The notes below the pieces were generated by a model. That model saw only the letters and a program-made list of their open reading frames with translations. It was not told the DNA's origin and did not search any database. Positions 8,653 to 15,848 of a stretch of DNA of 16,857 nucleotides are shown one piece after another. This DNA comes from CAZTAR01 sp043813895 (GTDB taxonomy: Bacteria > Planctomycetota > Phycisphaerae > UBA1845 > UTPLA1). Position 1 is the stretch's first letter. Each line of letters opens with the position of its first letter. The stretch is taken from positions 1 to 16,857 of the forward strand of contig JBDRKQ010000247.1 of the NCBI GenBank assembly GCA_043813895.1, given 5' to 3'. The position numbers and the translations under genes were made by a program.

Positions 8653-9450
8653 TTACGGCCTAATAATCGCATCTAAAACATGACGACGCACCGTGCGGAG
8701 CGCGTCTTGTGCCTGGTCGTAATGTGCATACCGACCCACATATACAAACTGGAGAAGCTCGTTGCTTCGGGTCCGAGACTCGGTCCTGGCGCTCAGCCCC
8801 GCGCGTTTGAGTTCTTGCGTCAGTTGTTCCGCCTTGCCCTTGTCCCGAAACGCGCCGCACTGGATCGAAAATGCGTCGTGCGGCCATTCGTACATTCGCC
8901 TAGCGTGCGGTGCGCAGTCACTCTGTGGATACCGCTGAAACACCGCCGCAAACTCCAACCGAGCCTCCCGCCATCGACCCTGGTGTTGCAGGCAAAGCGC
9001 GTAGCGATAGCGGACGATGTCCGTCGGCGGTTCATCCGCCAGACCTTTGAGTGCTTCGGCGTAATGGGGAAGTGCGGCCGCCTCCTTGCCTGTCTCGTAT
9101 AGCAGCGTCGCAGTCATGGCATGTGCTTTGGCCGTCAAGCCCGAGTGCCCTGAAAGCCTGATGCAGTGCTGGGCGTCCGTGGAAGCGCCATACTTGTTGG
9201 ATTGCTGTGCGCGGCACAACGCGCGAAGGTAGTAGGCCTCCGCCGAGTCCGGGTGGTCGGGATACCGGCCAAGAAACGCGTCCAGCGTATCGGTCGCCGC
9301 GTGGTAATTGTTGTTGCGGTAGGCCACTTCCGCATCGAGCTTCTGCTGAATCGCCGAGGGCGGCAACTTCGCGCAACCGGCCGTCATCGCGACCGCAAGC
9401 GGCACGAGTCGGCAGGCACAGCGCCGTCGCAAAGTGAATCCGCCGAGCAT
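8653..9450 (-). CDS. TPR-repeat lipoprotein with C-terminal SPOR domain
   Basis: 265 codons from ATG at 9450. The frame continues upstream to a TTG at 9531, but that extension has no signal-like features. From 9450 the protein starts with a basic n-region (RRRCACR), a hydrophobic core and the lipobox-like TAGC (Cys26). No good Shine-Dalgarno lies at the ideal distance; a purine-rich AGAGAAGAGAAG sits about 21 bases upstream, so a TTG start a few codons earlier is also possible. Residues 37-186 form four to five tetratricopeptide-type helix pairs (AYRNNNYHAATDTLDAFLGR, YRYALCLQHQGRWREARLEF), resembling BamD/CpoB-type periplasmic adaptors. Residues 191-263 are a SPOR domain (FSIQCGAFRDKGKAEQL and FVYVGRYAHYDQAQDAL), a fold that binds peptidoglycan strands lacking stem peptides. 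It is the first gene of the polysaccharide operon. A role anchoring or positioning the export machine at the wall is inferred from context. Confidence 0.85.
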   Translation of the reverse strand: MLGGFTLRRRCACRLVPLAVAMTAGCAKLPPSAIQQKLDAEVAYRNNNYHAATDTLDAFLGRYPDHPDSAEAYYLRALCRAQQSNKYGASTDAQHCIRLSGHSGLTAKAHAMTATLLYETGKEAAALPHYAEALKGLADEPPTDIVRYRYALCLQHQGRWREARLEFAAVFQRYPQSDCAPHARRMYEWPHDAFSIQCGAFRDKGKAEQLTQELKRAGLSARTESRTRSNELLQFVYVGRYAHYDQAQDALRTVRRHVLDAIIRP

Positions 9451-9627
9451 GTCTGACCGTGTAAGGCTCAACTTCTCTTCTCTTACGTATCCTTTGCTCG
9501 CGACCGCTATTGCCGCCGGCTCACCCGGCAACCCGCCGGAAGACCATGCCGCGATGTACGGATCGCGAGCACAAACCGCTCCTCCACCTTATCGGAGGCC
9601 GTCGGAGTCGATTGAAGTCAAAAACGC

Positions 9628-9647
9628 CCGCAAATCACCGCAAATCA
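9628..9647. repeat. Tandem 10-bp direct repeat, possible operator
   Basis: CCGCAAATCA occurs twice head to tail (9628-9637 and 9638-9647). The 10-base period is close to one helical turn, so two identical half-sites would face the same side of the DNA, as in some activator or repressor sites. It lies between the two divergent genes, about 180 bases upstream of the SPOR lipoprotein start and about 200 bases upstream of the lptD promoter. Function is inference; chance duplication is possible. Confidence 0.4.
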
Positions 9648-9849
9648 GAAGCAGAACCTTGGGCTTTATGCGACCCCGATACCGGACGCGTGCCGACCGC
9701 CGCGGGGCCGTGCGACACGACTCATCGGCGTCTCGGCAATCCGCGCCACCGAGCGATCCTTCAGTACCACACCTGAGAACCGCAAGGCCGCGCAGAAGCT
9801 GCGCCGGGCCGCGCAAGAATCGCCGCCGCAAGCGGCCGAGAACAGTGAA

Positions 9850-9877
9850 TTGACACCCCTCATGCCAGCCCTATAAT
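9850..9877 (+). promoter_or_regulatory. Consensus sigma70-type promoter for lptD
   Basis: A perfect -35 hexamer TTGACA (9850-9855) and a perfect -10 hexamer TATAAT (9872-9877) are separated by 16 bases. This is one base below the optimal 17 and is striking in a GC-rich sequence. The expected transcription start is around 9884-9885, only about 13 bases before the GTG at 9898. It faces into the LptD-like gene and away from the polysaccharide operon. Confidence 0.75.
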
Positions 9878-9887
9878 CCGCGTCGCC

Positions 9888-9892
9888 AGGGA
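9888..9892 (+). promoter_or_regulatory. Ribosome-binding site supporting GTG start of lptD
   Basis: AGGGA lies 5 bases before the GTG at 9898 and is the best Shine-Dalgarno match near either candidate start. The alternative ATG at 9985 has only an AGG four bases upstream. This favours the longer protein, although the leader would then be very short given the promoter position. Confidence 0.5.
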
Positions 9893-9897
9893 AAGCC

Positions 9898-12800
9898 GTG
9901 ATTCCGCGCCGTGACGCGCGGCGGAAGGCCCGCGCTTCGTTTGCCGCCAACGCGCGACCGAAGCGAGTAGACCCCTCAGGCCCGATGAGGCACATGCAAC
10001 GGATTGTCATCGCCATACTGGGGGCAGTGTTCTTCGCCGGCTTGCACCCCACCCGCGTGGGCGCTCAACCCGTCCAGGCTGAGGGAGAGCCGAATGACGA
10101 AAGCCGAAATGTCGAAACGACAATCCGGCTTCCGACGATCTCGTCGGCCCGCGCGGGGCAACGAGACAATCCCCCCGCCGACTTCGATGAGCTTCTGCCC
10201 CTGCTCCCGCCCGGCATCAGCGACTTGGACATCGAGTTGTACGGCAAGCTCGCTTGCCTCTGGACCGCGTCGAAAGCCGAAAGCCGGGACGGAGATGCGT
10301 CCTGGAACGTCGTCGAGGTACAAGGCGACTTTTCGGCACGGATGGGCCAATACTCCCTCGCCAGCTCCGACGCAGTGATCTGGTTCCGGCAGCGGGAATG
10401 GACAAACCCGCAGGCTGTGCCACGGCGGTACCTCGACCTGGAAGTCTTCCTCTGGCAGGGCGCCGAGATCATCCAGCCGGCGGGAACCGTCGAACGGGGC
10501 CCCGCGCTGCTCGTCACGCTGCGGACCTTCGGCACGGTCATCCTGAACGTGGACAGCCAGGCGGCTGTCTGCGACGCCGACAGCGATCTCTACCGGGAGG
10601 GAATGCGCGCCCGGGGTCTCCTCGACCTCGCGCCGGCTTCCCCGCCGGATGAAGCCGACATGCCGCTCCAGGTCTCACCGACACTCGAACGACTCCTCCT
10701 CTCCCAGCCCAAGCCGGCCAAGCTCATTCAGTTCTCGGTAGACCGGCAGTCCGGACAGCTCTACCACGAACAGCACGGCGAACAATCCGTCTTCATCGCC
10801 ATCGACGATGTCATCGTCTCGCAGGGCTCGCCCACCGAGAGCGGAGAGTACCTGGAGCTTCGCGCCGACGCGGCCGTCCTATACCTGAAGTCCGAGAAGC
10901 TGGGCGACACGCTTCCCGGCGCGGTCGGACGCGAGCCGAAACCCAAGAAGCGACGGGGCGAAACGACCGACGACCTCGACAAGTTGCCCGACGCCGCCGC
11001 GATGGAAGGGGAACTCCCGCCCCTGGAGCCCCAATCGAACACGCCCCGGCAGGCCGTCAGCGAATGGGTTTCCGCCGTCTACCTTGAAGGAGACGTCGTC
11101 CTGACGCGCGGCCAACGCATGATCCGTGCTTCCAGGCTCTACTACGACTTCGATGCGGATCGCGCCCTGATCCTCGACGCCGTCATGCGCGCGATGGAGC
11201 CGTCTCGCGGTTTGCCCATCTACGTCCGGTCGGAGCAAGTGCGGCAGCTCTCGAGCACCGAGTACGAGGCGCGCAACGCGCAAATCACCACGAGCGAGTT
11301 TCATACGCCGCACGTCGCCATCGGCGCGAGCAAGGTGTTCCTGGAAGACCGCACGCCCCGTGACGAGAGCGGCAAGATCATCGGCGTCCAGGCCGGGACC
11401 TACAAAGCGTACAACACCACACTCAACGTCGAAGGAGCGCCTCTAGCCTATTGGCCGTTCTCGCGTGGCGACTTCGCGCGAGACCGAATGGCCTTCCGAG
11501 GGGCGAAGTTCGGCTACAACAGCGACTTCGGCGCGACGTTCGAAACCGACTGGTACATGTTCAACCTCTTCGGCCTCCAGCAGCCCGAGGGGTACGACGC
11601 CACTCTCAAGCTCGACTACTTCACCGACCGCGGCCCGGGCGTCGGAATCAACATGGATTACGAAAGGGACGACTACTTCGGCCTACTGCGAACGTACTAC
11701 ATCAAGGACAGCGGCGAGGACGACCTGGGCCCAGACCGCGGGGGCCCACCGGATCATGAGCACCGCGGCCGCGCGTTGTGGCGACACCGGCAATACTTGC
11801 CGAGGGACTGGGAGCTTTCGATCGAGGCGGCCTACATCAGCGACGACAACTTCCTCGAGTCCTTCGAGCGGAACGAATGGGAGAATGCCAAAGACCAGGA
11901 GACCGCCCTGTATCTCCTGAAACGCCAGGACAACTGGCAGTTCTCCACGCTCGCCAACTGGCGCATCAACGAGTTCCTCACGCAGACCGAGCACCTGCCC
12001 GACGCCATGTTCAGCCTGATTGGCGAGCCGCTCGCGGACTTCGCCACCTTCTACCACGAGTCACGCGCCGGCGCCGTTCGCTATCGGCCCGACAACCGCC
12101 GCTGGATAAACGGGCAGAATCGCTGGGACAACACCGGCGAGACCGGCGCGGTCGTCCGCGGCGACACACGAGAGGAATTGCAGTTTCCCCTGCCCGACCT
12201 CGGCCCGCTCAAGCTCACGCCTTTCATGACGGGGCGTGCCACCGGTTGGGACGACTCGCCCGACTCGACGGACGGGGGCGGAATCGCCCGCTACTTCGCC
12301 TCCTACGGGATTCAGGGCAACATGATGTTCAGCAAGGTTGACGACTCGATCGAGTCGGAGTTGCTCGACCTGCACCGCATGCGGCACGTCATCAAGGCGG
12401 ACTTCGCCGGCTGGAGCGCCCACACAAACCGCGAACCGCTCGAACTCACGCCGTTCGACCCGGGCGTCGAGGACATCGACGACTTCGCGGGCGCCACGCT
12501 TGGGCTTCGGCAGCGCTTTCAGACCAAGCGCGGCGGGCCTGGCAAGTGGCGGACGGTGGACTGGATCACTTTCGATGTCGAGGCCGGTTTTTTCAGCGAT
12601 CCTCGAGAGGGAGACGACACGCACGGCGACTACATTTCCCATCGCCCCGAAGACAGCATCTCGTCGAACTTTCTGGCGATGAACTTCCAATACCGCATCA
12701 GCGACTCGACCGTCGTCGTCTATGACGGCGTGTACGACATGGACCGCGGGAACATGGGCAACAGCAACATTTCGCTGGCTGTCGAGCGTGAGCCGCGTCT

Positions 12801-13119
12801 GGCGTACTTCGTCGGCTGGCGGTACATCCACGACACGAACAACAGTCTCATCGGCGCCGGCGCGAACTACAAGCTCAGCGAGAAACACACCGTCGGGATC
12901 CGGGAGTACTACGACATCGAGGAAGGCCGGAGCTACTCGACCGAGATCGTATACGTCCGTCGCTGGCCCCGGTGGTACACGGCGGTCGCCTTCGACGTGG
13001 ACCGCTCACTCGATGACATCGGCATCAACTTCAGCATCTGGCCCGAGGGCGCGCCCCGCCTCGGCCTCGGCTCCAAACGCTACACCGGCCTGGCGGACTC
13101 CGTGGGGATCAAACCGTAG
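9898..13119 (+). CDS. lptD: LptD/OstA-like outer-membrane assembly protein
   Basis: 1073 codons from GTG at 9898, the start with the better ribosome-binding site. ATG at 9985 (residue 30) would give a more normal signal peptide: MRHMQRIVIAILGAVFFAG with probable cleavage after VGA (residue 56). The N-terminal half has OstA/LptA-type beta-jellyroll segments, clearest at YLEGDVVLTRGQRMIRASRLYYDFDADRA (about 395-425, quoted here as YLEGDVVLTRG and RLYYDFDADRA in order). This is followed by GAPLAYWPFSRGDFARDR (about 513-530), the counterpart of the LptD segment that leads into the barrel. From about 540 onward, alternating aromatic/polar strands with acidic turns run to the end, as expected for a large beta-barrel. 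The family inserts lipopolysaccharide into the outer leaflet of the outer membrane with LptE. I see only two cysteines in the mature protein, both N-terminal (LACLW, AAVCD), so the classic interdomain disulphides cannot form. The C-terminus is SVGIKP rather than an aromatic residue. No LptE gene is next to it. Confidence 0.82.
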   Translation: MIPRRDARRKARASFAANARPKRVDPSGPMRHMQRIVIAILGAVFFAGLHPTRVGAQPVQAEGEPNDESRNVETTIRLPTISSARAGQRDNPPADFDELLPLLPPGISDLDIELYGKLACLWTASKAESRDGDASWNVVEVQGDFSARMGQYSLASSDAVIWFRQREWTNPQAVPRRYLDLEVFLWQGAEIIQPAGTVERGPALLVTLRTFGTVILNVDSQAAVCDADSDLYREGMRARGLLDLAPASPPDEADMPLQVSPTLERLLLSQPKPAKLIQFSVDRQSGQLYHEQHGEQSVFIAIDDVIVSQGSPTESGEYLELRADAAVLYLKSEKLGDTLPGAVGREPKPKKRRGETTDDLDKLPDAAAMEGELPPLEPQSNTPRQAVSEWVSAVYLEGDVVLTRGQRMIRASRLYYDFDADRALILDAVMRAMEPSRGLPIYVRSEQVRQLSSTEYEARNAQITTSEFHTPHVAIGASKVFLEDRTPRDESGKIIGVQAGTYKAYNTTLNVEGAPLAYWPFSRGDFARDRMAFRGAKFGYNSDFGATFETDWYMFNLFGLQQPEGYDATLKLDYFTDRGPGVGINMDYERDDYFGLLRTYYIKDSGEDDLGPDRGGPPDHEHRGRALWRHRQYLPRDWELSIEAAYISDDNFLESFERNEWENAKDQETALYLLKRQDNWQFSTLANWRINEFLTQTEHLPDAMFSLIGEPLADFATFYHESRAGAVRYRPDNRRWINGQNRWDNTGETGAVVRGDTREELQFPLPDLGPLKLTPFMTGRATGWDDSPDSTDGGGIARYFASYGIQGNMMFSKVDDSIESELLDLHRMRHVIKADFAGWSAHTNREPLELTPFDPGVEDIDDFAGATLGLRQRFQTKRGGPGKWRTVDWITFDVEAGFFSDPREGDDTHGDYISHRPEDSISSNFLAMNFQYRISDSTVVVYDGVYDMDRGNMGNSNISLAVEREPRLAYFVGWRYIHDTNNSLIGAGANYKLSEKHTVGIREYYDIEEGRSYSTEIVYVRRWPRWYTAVAFDVDRSLDDIGINFSIWPEGAPRLGLGSKRYTGLADSVGIKP

Positions 13120-13221
13120 CGTGGCGCGAGCCCTCAGTTCAACGCCGCCGGAACCGCCTGGGAGCATTCAGCCTGCGACCCGGAGACGATCCAATCGGTT
13201 TGCAGAACACCTTATGCGATA

Positions 13222-13238
13222 GCACAGTAATCCTGTGC
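13222..13238. terminator. Hairpin between convergent lptD and murG
   Basis: GCACAG (13222-13227) pairs with CTGTGC (13233-13238) around a 5-base loop TAATC. It lies 8 bases past the murG stop and about 100 bases past the lptD stop, where a shared two-way terminator would be expected. The stem is only 6 bp and no T-tract follows on either strand, so intrinsic termination is uncertain. Confidence 0.35.
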
Positions 13239-13246
13239 GCGTGATA

Positions 13247-14371
13247 TCAGTTGTCCCGTCGGGCGATCTCGAAGAGTTCTTCGGCAATGACGTCGGCCGC
13301 GTCGATTCTTCCCAGCGCACCGGCGCTTCGGGCCATGCGTCGGCGCGATTCGTCGGATCGCATGATGGCCTTGAGTTCCTCCTTGAGACGCCGGGCGTTG
13401 ACCTTTGGATCGTTCACGTCTTCGACGAGTGCGGCCGCGCCGTTTCCGACGAGTACCTTTGCGTTGGCGAGTTGGTGCTGCTTCTTGTCGAACGGATAAG
13501 GCATCAGGACCGACGGAAGCCCCATGGCGGTGATCTCGGCGAGCGACGAGGCCCCGGCCCTGGACACGACGATGTCCGCCGCGGCCATGCAGTATGCCAT
13601 GTGTTCGGTGAACGCATACACCCGCGCCTTGACGTCGTTCTCCTTGTACTTGCGGCGACAGGTCTTCAGGTCTGCCTCGCCGGTCAGATGAATGATCTGC
13701 CAATCCTTGGCCACGCTCCAGAGGTCGAACAACTCCATCACGGCGGCGTTGATGGAGTGGGCCCCCTGAGAAGCGCCCGTAATGAGAATGGTGTTGAGAT
13801 CCGGCGCCAGCTTGAGTGCTTGGCAGGCCTTCTTGCGCGTTGCGCGGGCGAACGCGGGGCGCACGGGGCAACCGGTACACATGATCTCTCCCCGGGCGTT
13901 CTTGAACATCCTGGCGGTGTCGTCCCATTGAACGAACACCCGATCGACGCGCGGACCGAGGCGGCGATTCGCCCTGCCGGGAACGGCATCGGGATTGAAG
14001 ATCGCGGTTGGAATGCCGAGCTTGAGTGCCGCCACGATGGGCGGCGCCGCGGCATATCCTCCCAGGCCGAGCACGACGGCGGGCCGGCGATGCGCGAAGC
14101 GTTGCCGGGCGTACTTGACGGACCGGAAGTAGGCCGCGAGGAACCCCGGCCAGCGCCAGGGCCTGTTGGGGAAGGGCTGGACCTGCTGGCGGACCAGCTC
14201 GTAACCGCGTGGCTTGGTGAGTTTGGCGTCGATGGGTCGCGAGGTGCCGAAGACCGAGACCTCGAAATCGGGCTGAAGTGTTTGGACGCTTTCGGCCACG
14301 GCCAGGCCGGGGTAGAGATGCCCGCCGGTTCCGCCGCCGGCCAATACGAACCAGGGTTTTTCAGAAGACAT
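13247..14371 (-). CDS. murG: UDP-GlcNAc:lipid I N-acetylglucosaminyltransferase
   Basis: 374 codons from ATG at 14371, chosen because the nucleotide-independent GGGTGGHLYPG motif then begins at residue 12, as in most MurG proteins. An in-frame ATG at 14398 would add nine residues, and neither start has a strong ribosome-binding site. MurG adds GlcNAc to undecaprenyl-diphosphate-MurNAc-pentapeptide (lipid I) at the inner face of the membrane to make lipid II. Visible motifs are GLGGYAAAPP (102-111), GASQGAHSIN (199-208) and the donor-binding SRAGASSLAEITAMGLPSV (270-288) with Glu279, followed by KKQHQLANA (296-304). The family HEQN stretch is replaced by FNPD (125-128), with PGRAN kept after it. 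The gene follows ftsW by 48 bases and is the last of the minus-strand cell-wall group; no murC, murB or ftsQ follows, because the convergent lptD does. Confidence 0.93.
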   Translation of the reverse strand: MSSEKPWFVLAGGGTGGHLYPGLAVAESVQTLQPDFEVSVFGTSRPIDAKLTKPRGYELVRQQVQPFPNRPWRWPGFLAAYFRSVKYARQRFAHRRPAVVLGLGGYAAAPPIVAALKLGIPTAIFNPDAVPGRANRRLGPRVDRVFVQWDDTARMFKNARGEIMCTGCPVRPAFARATRKKACQALKLAPDLNTILITGASQGAHSINAAVMELFDLWSVAKDWQIIHLTGEADLKTCRRKYKENDVKARVYAFTEHMAYCMAAADIVVSRAGASSLAEITAMGLPSVLMPYPFDKKQHQLANAKVLVGNGAAALVEDVNDPKVNARRLKEELKAIMRSDESRRRMARSAGALGRIDAADVIAEELFEIARRDN

Positions 14372-14419
14372 ACAGTGGCGCCCCCGCGATATCAGCATCC
14401 GGGAAGTTCGGGGTCATGC

Positions 14420-15655
14420 CTATGTCGGCGCAGCTCCGTCGGGAATCGCACCGGGACATCCTACACCTGATGCGGCCGGCGGCGCGCGGAGGGGGATGCA
14501 TCGGGCGGCAGTGGAACCGCCGGCGTCGTGTCTGGCAACATTCGCGAGCAGGCCGACCAGGACGCTGAGGAGCAGGACACCGGACCCGCCGGCGGAGACA
14601 AAGGGCAGCCCGATGCCCTTGGTCGGAGCAGCCACCGTGACAACGGCAATGTTCATCGCCGCCTGGAACCCAATCATCAGGGTAGCGCCCAGTGCGAGCA
14701 ATCGCCCGAACTCTGAAGAGGCGTTTGCGGCGGCTCGCTTCCCCTGCCAGAGGAAGATCGCGAAGAGCCCGATGACCGCGATGCCGCCGATGAGGCCGAG
14801 TTCCTCGCAGATGACCGCGAAGATGAAGTCGTTTCGCCCCTCGGGGAGATACCCGTATTTCTGGATGCCACAGCCGAGGCCGTGGCCCCACCAGCCGCCG
14901 GAGGCGATGGTGATGAGGGATTGAATTTGGTGGTAGCTCTTGCCGAGGGGATCCGCATATGGGTCGAGGAAGGCGGTGAGCCTTTCGATGCGGTACGGAC
15001 GGGCGAGAACGAGGTACACGAGTCCTGCGATCGCAGGAAGACCCGCCAGGCAAAAGTGCCAGATCTTGACGCCGGCACAGAGCAGGAGGCATGCACCGAC
15101 CGTGACGAGCAGCGCGGCCGTGCCGAAGTCCTCGATGCCAATGAGTCCGGCGACGAGGCCGAGTGTGAGCACGGCAGGGAGGAAGCCCGACCAGAATAGC
15201 CTGATTCGTTGGCCGATGCGGCCGCAGTAGGCGGCGAGGAAGATGACAAGGGCGAGTTTCGCGACTTCCGAGGGCTGGAAGCCCAGACCGAGAGAAGCCG
15301 GACCCACGGAGAGCCACCGCTTCGCCCCATTCCGGTCTTCACCGACGAGCAGGACGGCGACCAGTGCGGCGATTGCGAGGATCAGGAGATAGATGGCCGG
15401 CTGGAAGAACGTGCCTTTCCGGATTCTCCAGGATTGGTAGGGGCACAATCGGACCAGAAGCAGGGCAACCAGGGCGATGCCCGTGAAGAGAGCCTGCCGC
15501 AGCGACGGATTCCTAAGCGGATTATCGGTGACCGGTGGTGAGGTGAGGCTGGCAGTTGCCGAGAAGACCATCACGACGCCGAGCGCAAGCAGGGCGGCGG
15601 CGACGATCGTGATCGCCGTGCTGCACCCGGAGGACTTGGTCTTGATATCGAGCAT
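14420..15655 (-). CDS. ftsW: SEDS-family septal peptidoglycan glycosyltransferase FtsW
   Basis: 411 codons from ATG at 15655, with about ten transmembrane segments. SEDS motifs are clear: NGAKRWLSVG followed by GFQPSEVAKLALVIFLA (125-141), IEDFGTAALL (174-183), GIQKYGYLPEGRNDFIFAVI (263-282) with the catalytic-region Asp276 kept, EELG, and APTKGIGLPFVSAGGSG (343-359). The family polymerises lipid II into glycan strands together with a class B penicillin-binding protein. FtsW rather than RodA is favoured by the murG neighbour and the order mraY-ftsW-murG. The C-terminal tail of about 35 residues is Ala/Pro-rich and variable. No clear ribosome-binding site precedes the ATG, whose upstream sequence is a copy of the hairpin repeat described separately. 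Confidence 0.92.
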   Translation of the reverse strand: MLDIKTKSSGCSTAITIVAAALLALGVVMVFSATASLTSPPVTDNPLRNPSLRQALFTGIALVALLLVRLCPYQSWRIRKGTFFQPAIYLLILAIAALVAVLLVGEDRNGAKRWLSVGPASLGLGFQPSEVAKLALVIFLAAYCGRIGQRIRLFWSGFLPAVLTLGLVAGLIGIEDFGTAALLVTVGACLLLCAGVKIWHFCLAGLPAIAGLVYLVLARPYRIERLTAFLDPYADPLGKSYHQIQSLITIASGGWWGHGLGCGIQKYGYLPEGRNDFIFAVICEELGLIGGIAVIGLFAIFLWQGKRAAANASSEFGRLLALGATLMIGFQAAMNIAVVTVAAPTKGIGLPFVSAGGSGVLLLSVLVGLLANVARHDAGGSTAARCIPLRAPPAASGVGCPGAIPDGAAPT

Positions 15656-15684
15656 TGCAGCACAGCCGGCTCGTGTCGAGCCAC

Positions 15685-15716
15685 AGAGCCGGGCCGTGTC
15701 GGCCCGGTGCGGCTCT
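15685..15716. repeat. Strong long hairpin, variant copy 2 of the repeat
   Basis: CCGGGCCG (15689-15696) pairs perfectly with CGGCCCGG (15700-15707) around loop TGT. Alternatively the stem can be extended by pairing AGAGCC (15685-15690) with GGCTCT (15711-15716), with a 5-base bulge on one side. Relative to copy 5 both stem arms have changed in matching positions, so the pairing is preserved. On the minus-strand transcript it lies between the mraY stop and the ftsW start. Confidence 0.7.
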
Positions 15717-15762
15717 GATCAATCCGATCGTCAATCCCCAATTGCCTCACATCCTCATCGGC

Positions 15763-15830
15763 AACAGAGCCGGCTCGTGTCGAGGAACAGAGCCGGCTCG
15801 TGTCGAGGAACAGAGCCGGCTCGTGTCGAG
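15763..15830. repeat. Three exact 23-bp tandem repeats
   Basis: Units at 15763-15785, 15786-15808 and 15809-15830 (the last one base short before it diverges into CCGGTGC) are identical, each running from AACAGAGCCGG to GTGTCGAGG. Because 23 is not a multiple of three, successive units are read in all three phases, and none contains a stop codon on either strand. Exact identity indicates recent duplication or slippage. Confidence 0.93.
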
Positions 15831-15848
15831 CCGGTGCATCAGGTCCCG

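Larger units (their letters stand above)
9451..9897. other. Divergent intergenic region between EPS operon and lptD
   Basis: No convincing gene was found in these 447 bases. Open stretches exist on both strands, but they lack plausible starts with ribosome-binding sites and resemble no family I know. The region should hold the control elements of both the leftward polysaccharide operon and the rightward lptD gene. A strong rightward promoter (9850-9877) and a tandem 10-bp direct repeat (9628-9647) are visible and listed separately. I could not find a good sigma70-type promoter pointing left into the SPOR lipoprotein gene, so that operon may use a weak or alternative-sigma promoter. Confidence 0.6.
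15664..15836. repeat. Array of five GC-rich hairpin repeats between mraY and ftsW
   Basis: Five copies of a core related to CCGGCTCG-TGT-CGAGCCGG fill most of the 193-base spacer. Copy 1 is at 15666-15682, copy 2 at 15689-15707, and copies 3-5 start at 15763, 15786 and 15809. The core is an inverted repeat around a TGT loop. Copies 1, 2 and 5 have stems of 6, 8 and 8 bp. Copies 3 and 4 break off after CGAGG, leaving a 4-bp stem, but keep the self-complementary GAGCCGGCTC. All copies are in the same orientation and are preceded by CAGAG or CACAG. Bases 15717-15762 between copies 2 and 3 look unrelated. The array has no spacers and is not CRISPR-like. It could be a dispersed intergenic repeat, an RNA-processing or attenuation element, or a protein-binding array. 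Confidence 0.85.

Noticed and set aside
9616..9878. Open plus-strand frame ending at the TAA inside the lptD -10 box, with a helix-like Ala/Glu/Gln-rich end
   Set aside because: There is no usable start codon except an ATG four codons before the stop, and there is no homology that I recognise. It could be decayed coding sequence, but nothing supports a gene.
12061..12888. 275-codon open frame on the minus strand inside lptD
   Set aside because: It is antisense to the beta-barrel coding region, and its Val/Arg/Ala-rich composition is typical of reverse-frame shadows.
13235..14470. 411-codon open frame on the plus strand opposite murG and the ftsW end
   Set aside because: It lies fully antisense to murG, which has every family motif. 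The predicted protein is rich in Arg, Gly and His with no recognisable domain; it is a shadow of GC-rich codon use.
15763..15830. Possible CRISPR array
   Set aside because: The 23-bp units are directly adjacent with no spacers, and no cas genes are nearby.
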